This document shows positions 18,002 through 24,316 of a stretch of DNA of 64,000 bases, piece after piece. The stretch covers positions 147,046 to 211,045 of the forward strand of contig JAUWAU010000010.1 in the NCBI GenBank assembly GCA_030601885.1. The letters run 5' to 3'. Both the position numbers and the translations under genes were made by a program. Position 1 is the stretch's first letter. Each line of letters opens with the position of its first letter. Below the pieces are notes generated by a model. The model was not told where the DNA came from and made no database searches. It saw only the letters and a program-made list of their open reading frames with translations. Source of the stretch: Armatimonadota bacterium. Lineage in GTDB: Bacteria; Armatimonadota; Zipacnadia; JAUWAU01.

Positions 18002-19645
18002 CTAATCCGGCTTCGGCACGCTGGCCCTCACGTTGCCGCCGGTTCCGCCGAGCACGCGCAGCTCGCACAGCGAATCCCTCGGTTCCTCCACCGATACGAA
18101 CCACTCGAGATCGCGACCGTCCGTGATGCCTGCCAGATGGCCGAGCGAATGGTGGCCGGTTTGCGAGAGGAGCTTCACACCGCCCGCACGACGGAACTGC
18201 ACTCGCACGGTCTTGAGTCGTTTCAGACCGCGGCCTTTGCCGGACACGTGCGTCGGGAATTGGCCGCGGTTGGCCACACGGGCGCGAATGCGATAGACCT
18301 CTTCCCCGACGCGATCCACGCCGATGTCCTCAATGACCACCCGCGGGTGCCGCTCGGCGTGTGCGAGCGTGAACCGGTACGTGCCCCTGGCGATCTTCCT
18401 GAGGTCGCTCAGCGTCGGACCGGCCAGATACTTGCGCAGCAGGCCCCCGATCTGCACCGGACCGAGCTGTGGGTGATCGAAGTAGGTCCACCGGGCAAAG
18501 ATCCGGTCCCGCTTCTTCTGCTTGTCCCACCACTTCATCATGCGACGCGTGAGGGCTTCCTGCTCTTGCTCGTCCTTCACCGCGAAGATGTCTTTGGTTG
18601 TGATGCCGGCGCTGTTCAGGAGCATGCCGAGCTCGAACTCAAACACGAACAGCCCCAGGTGCTGGTAGCCGAAGTTGTGGAAATGTCCGCGGAGGTTGAT
18701 GTCTCTCGCGTTGTCGCGATGGTACTTGACCACGGGGATCACGGGGAACCCCGTGTGCTTGGCGCCGATCTCGGCCAGCTCCTGCATGACCTTGACATCG
18801 CCGGCGTCCAGGTCGTCCTCCGAGCCCGTCGAGGGGGGACGCAGCACGGCGTTGGGGCCGTTATGGTAGCCGAGCACGCCGAATATGTTGGGGCGGCTGA
18901 AGATGAAATCCGCCAATGCGCGCAGCTCGATTTCACTGAAAGGGAAGTCGCCCGCGCCGGCCTGCTCGGGCTCGGGCCGCCAGTCATACGACCAGTTGCG
19001 GTTCCAGTCGAAGCGGCGCCCCTCAACGCTGATCCGGTCCGTCCCGTCCCACTCATGGATCATGCCCTCAGGCAGTGTCCGATAGTACGGGGGCTTGCTG
19101 TCCTTGGTGCGGCGAATGAGGAGACGTTTGTCCTTGGGGTCAGCCACGAAGGGACCGTTCGGGTGCTCCATGCGCATGGTGAGGATCAGGCCATCGCCAT
19201 TCACGTCTTCCTGGTACAGCGTATTGGGCACACGCTCGGATCGGTCCGTCCGGCTGCGGATGGTGCCGGACGTGGTCACGGCGAACTCCGCGCCGTCCGG
19301 GTTGATGCGCGGCACGATGTAGAAGGCGACGCGCTTGAGTATGGCGGATCGGGCGTGGTCCGCCACGAGCTGGCGGGCGGTGTACAGAGCCGCATGAGTC
19401 CCCGACAGCTCTGTCGCGTGGATGTTGCCCTGGATGAGGTACGCGGGCTTGTCCTCGGCCGCACCCGTCGAGGCGTCCGTGATAGTCAGCATGTGGATCG
19501 CCCGTCCCTCACGAGAGTCGCCAATGGACGTGAGCGACACCAGATTGGGCCGACTCCCGGCCAGTGCCTCGACGAACCGGGTGAGTTCGTCGTAGGTGAA
19601 GAAGTGTTGGAAGGGCAGCGTCGGCGTTCTCTTCCCACGGGGCAT
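18002..19645 (-). CDS. M14-family zinc carboxypeptidase
   Basis: Encodes 547 residues. The M14 peptidase domain is clear: FFTYDELTRFVEAL, SIGDSREGRAIHML, zinc ligands H76 and E79 in GNIHATELSG, INPDGAEF, the third zinc ligand in GYHNGPNAVL (~262) and the catalytic Glu in FVFEFELG (~337). A beta-rich tail of ~150 residues follows. The protein removes C-terminal residues or cleaves amide crosslinks. No signal peptide is obvious, which is unusual for this group; the N-terminus MPRGKRTPTLPFQ is charged, so a cytoplasmic location or a misread start are both possible. The gene converges with the sulfatase operon, 106 bases away. Confidence 0.85.
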   Translation of the reverse strand: MPRGKRTPTLPFQHFFTYDELTRFVEALAGSRPNLVSLTSIGDSREGRAIHMLTITDASTGAAEDKPAYLIQGNIHATELSGTHAALYTARQLVADHARSAILKRVAFYIVPRINPDGAEFAVTTSGTIRSRTDRSERVPNTLYQEDVNGDGLILTMRMEHPNGPFVADPKDKRLLIRRTKDSKPPYYRTLPEGMIHEWDGTDRISVEGRRFDWNRNWSYDWRPEPEQAGAGDFPFSEIELRALADFIFSRPNIFGVLGYHNGPNAVLRPPSTGSEDDLDAGDVKVMQELAEIGAKHTGFPVIPVVKYHRDNARDINLRGHFHNFGYQHLGLFVFEFELGMLLNSAGITTKDIFAVKDEQEQEALTRRMMKWWDKQKKRDRIFARWTYFDHPQLGPVQIGGLLRKYLAGPTLSDLRKIARGTYRFTLAHAERHPRVVIEDIGVDRVGEEVYRIRARVANRGQFPTHVSGKGRGLKRLKTVRVQFRRAGGVKLLSQTGHHSLGHLAGITDGRDLEWFVSVEEPRDSLCELRVLGGTGGNVRASVPKPD

Positions 19646-19665
19646 GGGAGGGCTCCTTTGCTCCG

Positions 19666-19689
19666 ATAATTTAGTATGGCGTCCCCGGA
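19666..19689 (+). repeat. island-flanking direct repeat, copy 1
   Basis: ATAATTTAGTA-TGG-CGTCC-CCGGA at this position matches 21 of 24 bases of a second copy at 21457-21480 in the same orientation. The two copies bracket a segment containing the Ada-like gene, the Panacea pair and the NYN remnant. Confidence 0.55.
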
Positions 19690-19861
19690 CTTACGGGAGC
19701 CAACTGCCCGGGGTGACCACTACATGGGGAATCGGGTGAGCCGGAAGTTCCACAAGCCGACATGCCGTTGGCTGCCGACGACGAACGCCGTCACGTTGCG
19801 CGGGAGCCGTGAGGAGATCATCGTTCAGGGATACGTCCCGTGCCAAAGGTGCAATCCGTAG
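19676..19861 (+). CDS. small Ada-like zinc-binding protein
   Basis: Up to 61 residues. From the internal ATG at 19724 the protein reads MGNRVSRKFHKPTCRWLPTT, ending EEIIVQGYVPCQRCNP. The F-H-K-P-x-C and PC-x-R-C-x-P pattern, with the linking S-R-E-E, matches stand-alone relatives of the Ada metal-binding domain, which bind zinc and sometimes accompany nuclease domains. The longer start at 19676 lies inside the flanking repeat, so the 45-residue version may be the true product; neither has a good ribosome binding site. Function unknown; DNA or nuclease association is inferred. Confidence 0.5.
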   Translation: MASPDLREPTARGDHYMGNRVSRKFHKPTCRWLPTTNAVTLRGSREEIIVQGYVPCQRCNP

Positions 19862-20013
19862 GGGCAGAGCCGAGGAACTGGGCCTGGCGTCCACACGGGA
19901 CGCAAGGCCTATCATCACGCACACGCCCTGCAAGGCGTCAGCCGACGGTGCTGCTCTCGCGGTACAGGGAGCCAGCGCGGTACTGGTTGCAGGTATGCCG
20001 CGCCGACGTATAA

Positions 20014-20385
20014 TCATCCGCGCTTGAAGACCTGCTTGTGCGAACCGAGGGCAAGGAAGACGACCTGATTCGAGTTCTCGGCCTCGCCGCCGCAGCAGTC
20101 ATTGATGCCCTGCGCGCGAAATCCCTTCTCCCCCCACTCTCGACACCAGCCAAAGATCAGAATGATGTCCCCGTTTGCCTTCCGGTCCCTCTTTCCCCGC
20201 CAGTCGATTCCGTGCTTCTTGTCGAGCAGATGGCTCTTCCGTTCCGGGACGAAGCAGATGCGCTCAATGGCGAGTACTATCTGCTGTTGCCTACTTCGGA
20301 ACTTCTTCGATGCAAAGAGATCCCTGAACTCCTGCGTATAGATCGGCCTGTATGGTGCATCGTCAACAGATTCCGGCAGCATCAT
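20014..20385 (-). CDS. RelE-like toxin candidate of a Panacea toxin-antitoxin pair
   Basis: Encodes 123 residues. IYTQEFRDLFASKKFRSR, then DWRGKRDRKANGDIILIFGW and NQVVFLALGSHKQVF follow the beta-strand pattern of RelE/ParE/HigB-type small toxins (a basic strand, a hydrophobic strand, then L-x-x-G-x-H near the C-terminus). A Cys-containing insert of about 20 residues before the last strand is atypical. Its ATG overlaps the stop of the upstream Panacea gene by four bases (ATGA), the usual coupled arrangement for such pairs. mRNA interferase or ribosome-dependent activity is inferred from fold and neighbour only. Confidence 0.6.
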   Translation of the reverse strand: MMLPESVDDAPYRPIYTQEFRDLFASKKFRSRQQQIVLAIERICFVPERKSHLLDKKHGIDWRGKRDRKANGDIILIFGWCREWGEKGFRAQGINDCCGGEAENSNQVVFLALGSHKQVFKRG

Positions 20386-20948
20386 GGCGCAGTCTCGTGC
20401 CGGGTTCGTAACTGCCTCTCTGCACGAGCGACGGATTCCTGTAGTTCGGGATCAGACATAACCGCGTCCTGGACATGCGCATCGGCGAGCGGGTCGTCAT
20501 CCAGTCGGCTGAAGTCAATGGGTGCGCCTTCGGTCAGTAGGCGCGCAAATGGTTCGCTATGCACAATGGCCACCAATTGCTTGGCGGACCGTCCGCCCCA
20601 GTTCCGCACGGCCCGGGCGACTGTCGCCTCCTCTTGCACAGACAAGGCTGTGCCGCTCGCACAGACTGCGAGTGTGTATGTGTGTTCGGGATACGGATGA
20701 AGGAGGCCGGGCGCATGATACTCGTGCTCGACATCATGCATTGCTGCTGCCCGATCAGGAATATCCCAGGCAACCGGCCCCAGTTCGGCGCAGTAGTATG
20801 TTAGGTCGCTGATTGTCTTGCCGAACGTCTCGTAGTGCTCGTAGTCGCAGAGGAACACGAGCTTGATCAATTGCGTCTTGTTGAGTTTGCGCCCGGGGAC
20901 TTTGCTGAGGAGACTGCGAATCAGCGCATCAAGGCCGGTGCGGCTCAT
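20382..20948 (-). CDS. Panacea-domain (DUF4065) antitoxin
   Basis: Encodes 188 residues. LNKTQLIKLVFLCDYEHYET followed by TYYCAELGPVAWDIPD is the Panacea/SocA-like (DUF4065) domain, known from many toxin-antitoxin pairs in which it neutralises unrelated toxins. The C-terminal ~60 residues (PIDFSRLDDDPLADAHVQ...) form a separate acidic and helical tail that could contact the toxin. ATG 20948 is preceded by AGAAGGGGGTG; GTG 20954 is an alternative. Antitoxin-first order with an overlapping toxin gene supports the assignment. Confidence 0.72.
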   Translation of the reverse strand: MSRTGLDALIRSLLSKVPGRKLNKTQLIKLVFLCDYEHYETFGKTISDLTYYCAELGPVAWDIPDRAAAMHDVEHEYHAPGLLHPYPEHTYTLAVCASGTALSVQEEATVARAVRNWGGRSAKQLVAIVHSEPFARLLTEGAPIDFSRLDDDPLADAHVQDAVMSDPELQESVARAERQLRTRHETAP

Positions 20949-21026
20949 GCCCACACCCCCTTCTGTATCCTTAACGTAGACGCACCCGTATTGTTCTTGG
21001 CCGCGCCGAGAACCTTTCCTTGCGAC

Positions 21027-21055
21027 ACATTACCACGCACCAGCAATGTAATCAA
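21027..21055 (-). promoter_or_regulatory. possible promoter of the Panacea pair
   Basis: On the minus strand, TTGATT (21055-21050) is followed after 17 bases by TAATGT (21032-21027), about 80 bases before the antitoxin start. The region also holds an imperfect inverted repeat (ACATT...AATGT), which could be an autoregulatory operator. The match to sigma-70 boxes is moderate. Confidence 0.3.
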
Positions 21056-21137
21056 GTATTCGCCGAAACACTACTCCGGCCTCCCGATATTCCACGCACC
21101 TGTGTCAAGTGTATAGTCGTGAAGAAGAAAGCCCTGT

Positions 21138-21190
21138 GCCGACCCCCCGTCCAGAGGGGGCCGTTGGCCCCCTCTGGACGGGGGGTCGGC
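21138..21190. repeat. 53-base perfect palindrome (25-bp stem, 3-base loop)
   Basis: The left arm 21138-21162 is exactly complementary to the right arm 21166-21190, with the loop GTT between. The arm begins GCCGACCCCCCG and ends GAGGGGGCC. It is followed on the plus strand by AAAAAA, so on neither strand does it end with a T-tract; it is not a standard terminator. Perfect conservation of both arms suggests recent insertion or selection, as for a palindromic mobile element or a cruciform. Confidence 0.85.
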
Positions 21191-21209
21191 AAAAAATGGA
21201 GGAATAGGG

Positions 21210-21237
21210 TTGACATTCGCTGCGACTCGGGTATACT
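21210..21237 (+). promoter_or_regulatory. strong sigma-70-like promoter before a hairpin leader
   Basis: TTGACA at 21210-21215 and TATACT at 21232-21237 are separated by 16 bases. The -35 box is a perfect consensus and the -10 box matches five of six. Transcription would begin near 21244 and run into two hairpins. Confidence 0.65.
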
Positions 21238-21243
21238 TCGACA

Positions 21244-21311
21244 AAGCAAACCAGCTCACGCGCTGGCGTGAGTCAGAGGCTACCTTTTCGAGGTGGCCTC
21301 TGCTGTTTTTT
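21244..21311 (+). ncRNA. putative small RNA or attenuating leader with two hairpins
   Basis: The region between the promoter and the NYN remnant contains hairpin 1 (CTCACGC-GCTG-GCGTGAG, 21255-21272) and, one base later, hairpin 2 with a run of six T, giving a compact ~68-base transcript. The end is defined by the terminator-like structure, and the next gene starts only 16 bases beyond. It could be a stand-alone small RNA or an attenuator controlling the nuclease gene. I do not recognise a known riboswitch class. Confidence 0.45.
21274..21311 (+). terminator. intrinsic terminator between leader and NYN remnant
   Basis: CAGAGGCTACC pairs with GGTGGCCTCTG (21274-21302; 11 pairs including one G-U) around a TTTTCGA loop. 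CTG and TTTTTT (21306-21311) follow. This is the clearest Rho-independent terminator in the window. Confidence 0.65.
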
Positions 21312-21326
21312 GCGGAGGGTCAATGG

Positions 21327-21404
21327 GTGCGGTGCTGGGTCTACGTTGATGGGTTCAACTTCTACCACGGCGCCGCCAAGCGCACGGGCCACCGGGAGTC
21401 ATGA
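21327..21404 (+). pseudogene. N-terminal remnant of an NYN (LabA-like) nuclease gene
   Basis: From GTG 21327, preceded by GGAGGG at 21314, the frame reads MRCWVYVDGFNFYHGAAKRT then GHRES and stops at TGA (21402-21404). VYVDGFNFYHGA is the diagnostic first strand of NYN-domain (PIN-like) ribonucleases, including the first catalytic Asp. All later strands are missing, so only ~25 residues of a normally ~200-residue protein survive. The break lies between this promoter/leader unit and repeat copy 2 at 21457. Confidence 0.6.
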
Positions 21405-21456
21405 GGCACAACCTCGATTACTCTGGGGGCATGTTGGATAGCATCAGGCATTGGCA

Positions 21457-21480
21457 ATAATTTAGTACGGTGTGCCCGGA
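21457..21480 (+). repeat. island-flanking direct repeat, copy 2
   Basis: ATAATTTAGTA-CGG-TGTGC-CCGGA, 21 of 24 bases identical to the copy at 19666-19689 and in the same orientation. It lies 49 bases from the 3' end of the PIN-like gene and 52 bases after the NYN remnant. Confidence 0.55.
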
Positions 21481-21529
21481 ATTCCTGGGATTCGTGAGAA
21501 GAACGGGTATTATGGCCCCAGAATACAGC

Positions 21530-22048
21530 CTACAGCCCTAGATCCCCTCTGCAATGGCATATAGCCCCGACCCTGATCCCCAGTTGCTTCTTCAGGTACT
21601 GACAGAGCCGCCCTCGCCTCTCGCGCTTTGCCTTGCGCCTCGCGCTCGCCCCCTGTGCCTTCGCCTTTGGATCAAAGAAGTCACAGTCCTCGGCAAGTAG
21701 GTACTTCATGAGGGTCACATTCGCGCACTTGATGTACTCGACATCCCAGCTATTGCGCGGGAGCCCGAAGTGCGCGTGGAGCCTGCGCCTTGCGCCCCGG
21801 TCGATGCACCCACGGACCACCTTCAGACGCCCATTCTTCATCTCCTCCGCAATCCACGTCAGGATCAGCTGGTCACTACCGCCGGCGCTCCATTCCTGCT
21901 CCATCTTCTGCCCGTCATCCGTCACCATGCCGAACGAGTGGGCCAACTCGGTGATCAGCTCGTACAGACGACCCTCGCCCCTTGCGAGCTGGGGCGAAAA
22001 CCGGAGGATCACAGATGCGTCCACCACCACACCGTCCACGGGCTTCAC
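21530..22048 (-). CDS. PIN-like nuclease partner of a DUF3696-type ATPase
   Basis: Encodes 172 residues. GVVVDASVILRF gives Asp10 at the end of strand 1; E50 lies in TDDGQKMEQEW; D102 begins WDVEYIKCANVTLMKYL; and LAEDCDFFDP supplies D121 and D123. This order of acidic residues and the L-x-E-D-x-D-F motif match PIN-domain metal-dependent ribonucleases. The C-terminal ~45 residues are Lys/Arg-rich (KAKAQGASARRKAKRERRGR), which could bind nucleic acid. Its GTG start overlaps the ATPase stop by four bases (GTGA), with GGAGGGGAGG upstream, so the two proteins are made together. A defensive or toxin role is inferred from architecture. Confidence 0.65.
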   Translation of the reverse strand: MKPVDGVVVDASVILRFSPQLARGEGRLYELITELAHSFGMVTDDGQKMEQEWSAGGSDQLILTWIAEEMKNGRLKVVRGCIDRGARRRLHAHFGLPRNSWDVEYIKCANVTLMKYLLAEDCDFFDPKAKAQGASARRKAKRERRGRLCQYLKKQLGIRVGAICHCRGDLGL

Positions 22049-23499
22049 TCCTCCCCTCCGCGCTTGAGCGCCATGCGCGCAAGCCTTCTTGCCTCGTCGA
22101 GGCGCTCAGGGAAGAACCCCTGCGGCCACTCGTCCAAGAATCCTCCCGTCTCGTCCGTCCTTATCTCCTTCACTACCTTGTGTCCATCTGCCCCGGGGTA
22201 GACGTAGTACAGCGCGACCTCCTCCGGGCGGAGCGGCACCTCAGGATCCGCCAAGTAGCTTTGGAGGCGAACTACCAGGTGTTCACTATGCGTCTCAATG
22301 ACACAGCAGCAGCCCTCGGCGACCAGATCCAGGAAGAACGCGGCAAGCTCTGCCTGGGCCCGGGGGTGAAGATGGAGCTCGGGCTGCTCGACGATGAACA
22401 TGCTCCCGCGCCGGGCCGCTGCGCTGAAGCCGCCCACCAGCACGGGAAACACTTGGCTGCATCCGTACCCGGCGTCGGCGATGTTCTGTTCCTCCTGTGT
22501 GACCGGATGCGCGACCCGGACCTCGAAGTGCCGGTCAGTCAGGGGGTGTACCGTCATCTCCTTGGCCACCCCCGCCTGGTGCATCCACTTGGACACGCGG
22601 TCCCGAATTGAAGGACGATGGTCCCGCCGGCGGCTCGCGCCGCTCACGAGCACCTCCACCGCCCTCTCGCCTGTCGGCCCGACTGACCCGGGGGTCTCCC
22701 CGCTGAAAAGATAGGTACGGGCGGGAGGTGCTCGGAACGGCCCTAGGAACTCGATCGCCTCAAGCGAGCGCGCCAGATGCATCGAGGCCATACTCACCAA
22801 GTGCACGGCCTCCTCATCCAGCCGGTGGTCGCGCCGCAACGCGAGCAGCCGGTGCGGGTAAAGAGGCACGAAATGGTCCAGGCGCAGCCGCGGCCTTCCG
22901 CGATCCCCGCCCTGCACCCCAAAGCGCTGGCCCCCGAGGGACTCCAGCATCACGCTCTCGGTGTCGTCAGAGTACCTCGCGTGCAGCAGCTGTCTTCCCT
23001 CTCGCGTCCTCAGAGTCAACTCCTCTACGACGACGTGGCGCCGCTGCGTTCGGTACTTGAACTTGATCAGGAAGCGCACACTCCGCGGCCACTCCGTGCC
23101 GGCCTGGCCCTCCAAGTCAAAGAGGCTGGGCCCCGCCCGTCGCCTGGGCGACCGCTCAGGCACTTCGATCTCGATGTCGAATGCCACCCGTCGGCCCGCG
23201 TGGTTTTTGTAGACAACATCCCGGTAGGTCCCGAAGTCCTGCAGAGGGCCCTGCAGCAGCAGCGCGATGTCGGGATCCCGGCTGCGCATACTTTGCGACA
23301 GAAGCGTGAGCGCACTAATCAGCGCCGACTTGCCAGAGTTGTTGGGGCCCACCAGAATGGTCAGCGGCCGAATGCGCAGTCGCTGGCTCTGGAATGCCCT
23401 GAAGTTCTCAACTGTGATCTCTTGGATCAACGGAATGGCCTCCCCTGAACCGAAGGACCTGAGGGACCCACACTCATCACCCGTGGTCCTTCTCGCCAT
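22045..23499 (-). CDS. AAA15/DUF3696-type SMC-like ATPase
   Basis: Encodes 484 residues. Walker A GPNNSGKS at 51-58 follows EITVENFRAFQSQRLRIRPL, the standard N-terminus of OLD/RecF-like ATPases. Near the C-terminus there is a signature-like GYGCSQVFPVL, Walker B MFIVEQPELHLHP (E371) and an H-loop ETHSEHL. The end GGFLDEWPQGFFPERLDEAR is the W-P-x-G-F-F motif of DUF3696. No TOPRIM nuclease domain is present; the overlapping PIN-like gene may supply that activity. Similar ATPase plus nuclease pairs act as phage defence (OLD, PARIS, Septu), but this precise pairing is not one I can name. ATG 23499 has AGAGGA just upstream. Confidence 0.8.
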   Translation of the reverse strand: MARRTTGDECGSLRSFGSGEAIPLIQEITVENFRAFQSQRLRIRPLTILVGPNNSGKSALISALTLLSQSMRSRDPDIALLLQGPLQDFGTYRDVVYKNHAGRRVAFDIEIEVPERSPRRRAGPSLFDLEGQAGTEWPRSVRFLIKFKYRTQRRHVVVEELTLRTREGRQLLHARYSDDTESVMLESLGGQRFGVQGGDRGRPRLRLDHFVPLYPHRLLALRRDHRLDEEAVHLVSMASMHLARSLEAIEFLGPFRAPPARTYLFSGETPGSVGPTGERAVEVLVSGASRRRDHRPSIRDRVSKWMHQAGVAKEMTVHPLTDRHFEVRVAHPVTQEEQNIADAGYGCSQVFPVLVGGFSAAARRGSMFIVEQPELHLHPRAQAELAAFFLDLVAEGCCCVIETHSEHLVVRLQSYLADPEVPLRPEEVALYYVYPGADGHKVVKEIRTDETGGFLDEWPQGFFPERLDEARRLARMALKRGGEE

Positions 23500-23532
23500 T
23501 TCCTCTCACCATGGCGCAACCCTGCATTCTCC

Positions 23533-23796
23533 CTAAGCCACCTGTGCCTGGCTGACCATGGCTTGCGTGATGCCGTGCCGGGTTGCGAGGAGGGCGATGT
23601 AGTCGGCCTCGTAGTCCAGGACGGTCCCGCGGGGCCCGCGTCTCGTCTTGAGCTCCAACGCCCTGGCAAGGGCACTCACCCGCTGGCTGGCTCGTGCGAT
23701 GTCTGCTGCTGTCTGGGCTGCGAGGGGTGTACGGCGGCCGAGCCATAGGTGCTCTGAGGACCGTCGGTCCTTGCTCGGCCACAGCAAGAACGGCAT
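23533..23796 (-). CDS. hypothetical small protein upstream of the ATPase
   Basis: Encodes 87 residues (TAADIARASQRVSALARALE, GTVLDYEADYIALLATRHGI). It has no recognised domain; the C-terminal half is helical and mildly acidic. It ends 33 bases before the ATPase start on the same strand, so it could be a third component such as a regulator or inhibitor. There is no convincing ribosome binding site, and the first ~20 residues overlap sequence that does not look coding. It may be a non-coding frame. Confidence 0.3.
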   Translation of the reverse strand: MPFLLWPSKDRRSSEHLWLGRRTPLAAQTAADIARASQRVSALARALELKTRRGPRGTVLDYEADYIALLATRHGITQAMVSQAQVA

Positions 23797-23825
23797 GCCA
23801 CCTCAGCCAGGCGGGGCACGGAGAT

Positions 23826-23852
23826 CCCGTACGGGATGCCGCTTCAGACAGG
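23826..23852 (+). repeat. dispersed palindromic repeat, copy A
   Basis: CCCGTACGGGA and CCGCTTCAGACAGG form a 27-base segment that matches 25 of 27 bases of the reverse complement of 47925-47951. The first half is contained in a 14-base palindrome (23824-23837). It directly precedes an orphan gene fragment. Confidence 0.6.
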
Positions 23853-23876
23853 CACCCCGCCCGAGTGCGCCTGTAC

Positions 23877-24173
23877 ATGCCCGACTATGTCGCATCCATC
23901 ACGCCACCCGGCGACCCGTGGCGCGACGCGCGCTACTACTGGTCGCTCCGGGAGAGTGGCCTCAACGGCCAGCAGCCCATGATCCAGCGGGGCAATACGG
24001 ACTTTATCGTTGCTCTGGCGGGGGGTATGCTCGACACATCCAAGGGCAGCGGGCCCGAGATCGCGCTGGCCTACAAGCACTTCGCCCGCGATCGAATCGC
24101 GGGCGAGTCAGGCGTGGGGATCACCGTGGGCGAGGACCGGGTCGCACCGCCCCACCCGTATTTCGCGCCGTGA
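23877..24173 (+). pseudogene. unrecognised gene fragment next to a dispersed repeat
   Basis: From ATG 23877 the frame encodes 98 residues: MPDYVASITPPGDPWRDARY, RGNTDFIVALAGGMLDTSKG and FARDRIAGESGVGITVGEDR. Composition and codon use look like genuine protein with balanced hydrophobic strands, but I cannot assign a family. The upstream part of the same frame (to 23694) runs through the dispersed repeat and is low-complexity Arg/Ala, so the recognisable portion was probably truncated at its 5' end. Confidence 0.35.
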
Positions 24174-24316
24174 GGCGCCCGCGTATCCGGGCGGAATGGG
24201 GGCATCTGCACACGCTGGATCATGCGGCCTTGCGAGGCTCACTCTTGGAGTGCATCGACGGGGACTTGCGATCGGTGAGAGCGTGTTCGCCATCGTGCGC
24301 TGGGGTCGTGTTTCCT

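Noticed and set aside
17837..19669. 610-residue plus-strand frame opposite the peptidase
   Set aside because: The M14 peptidase on the minus strand has all zinc and catalytic residues; the plus frame is a GC artefact.
20038..20700. 220-residue plus-strand frame across the Panacea pair
   Set aside because: It is antisense to two genes with recognisable features and a 4-base coupled overlap.
21138..21190. Palindrome as an intrinsic terminator
   Set aside because: It is followed by A on the plus strand; on the minus strand the T-run precedes the stem and does not follow it.
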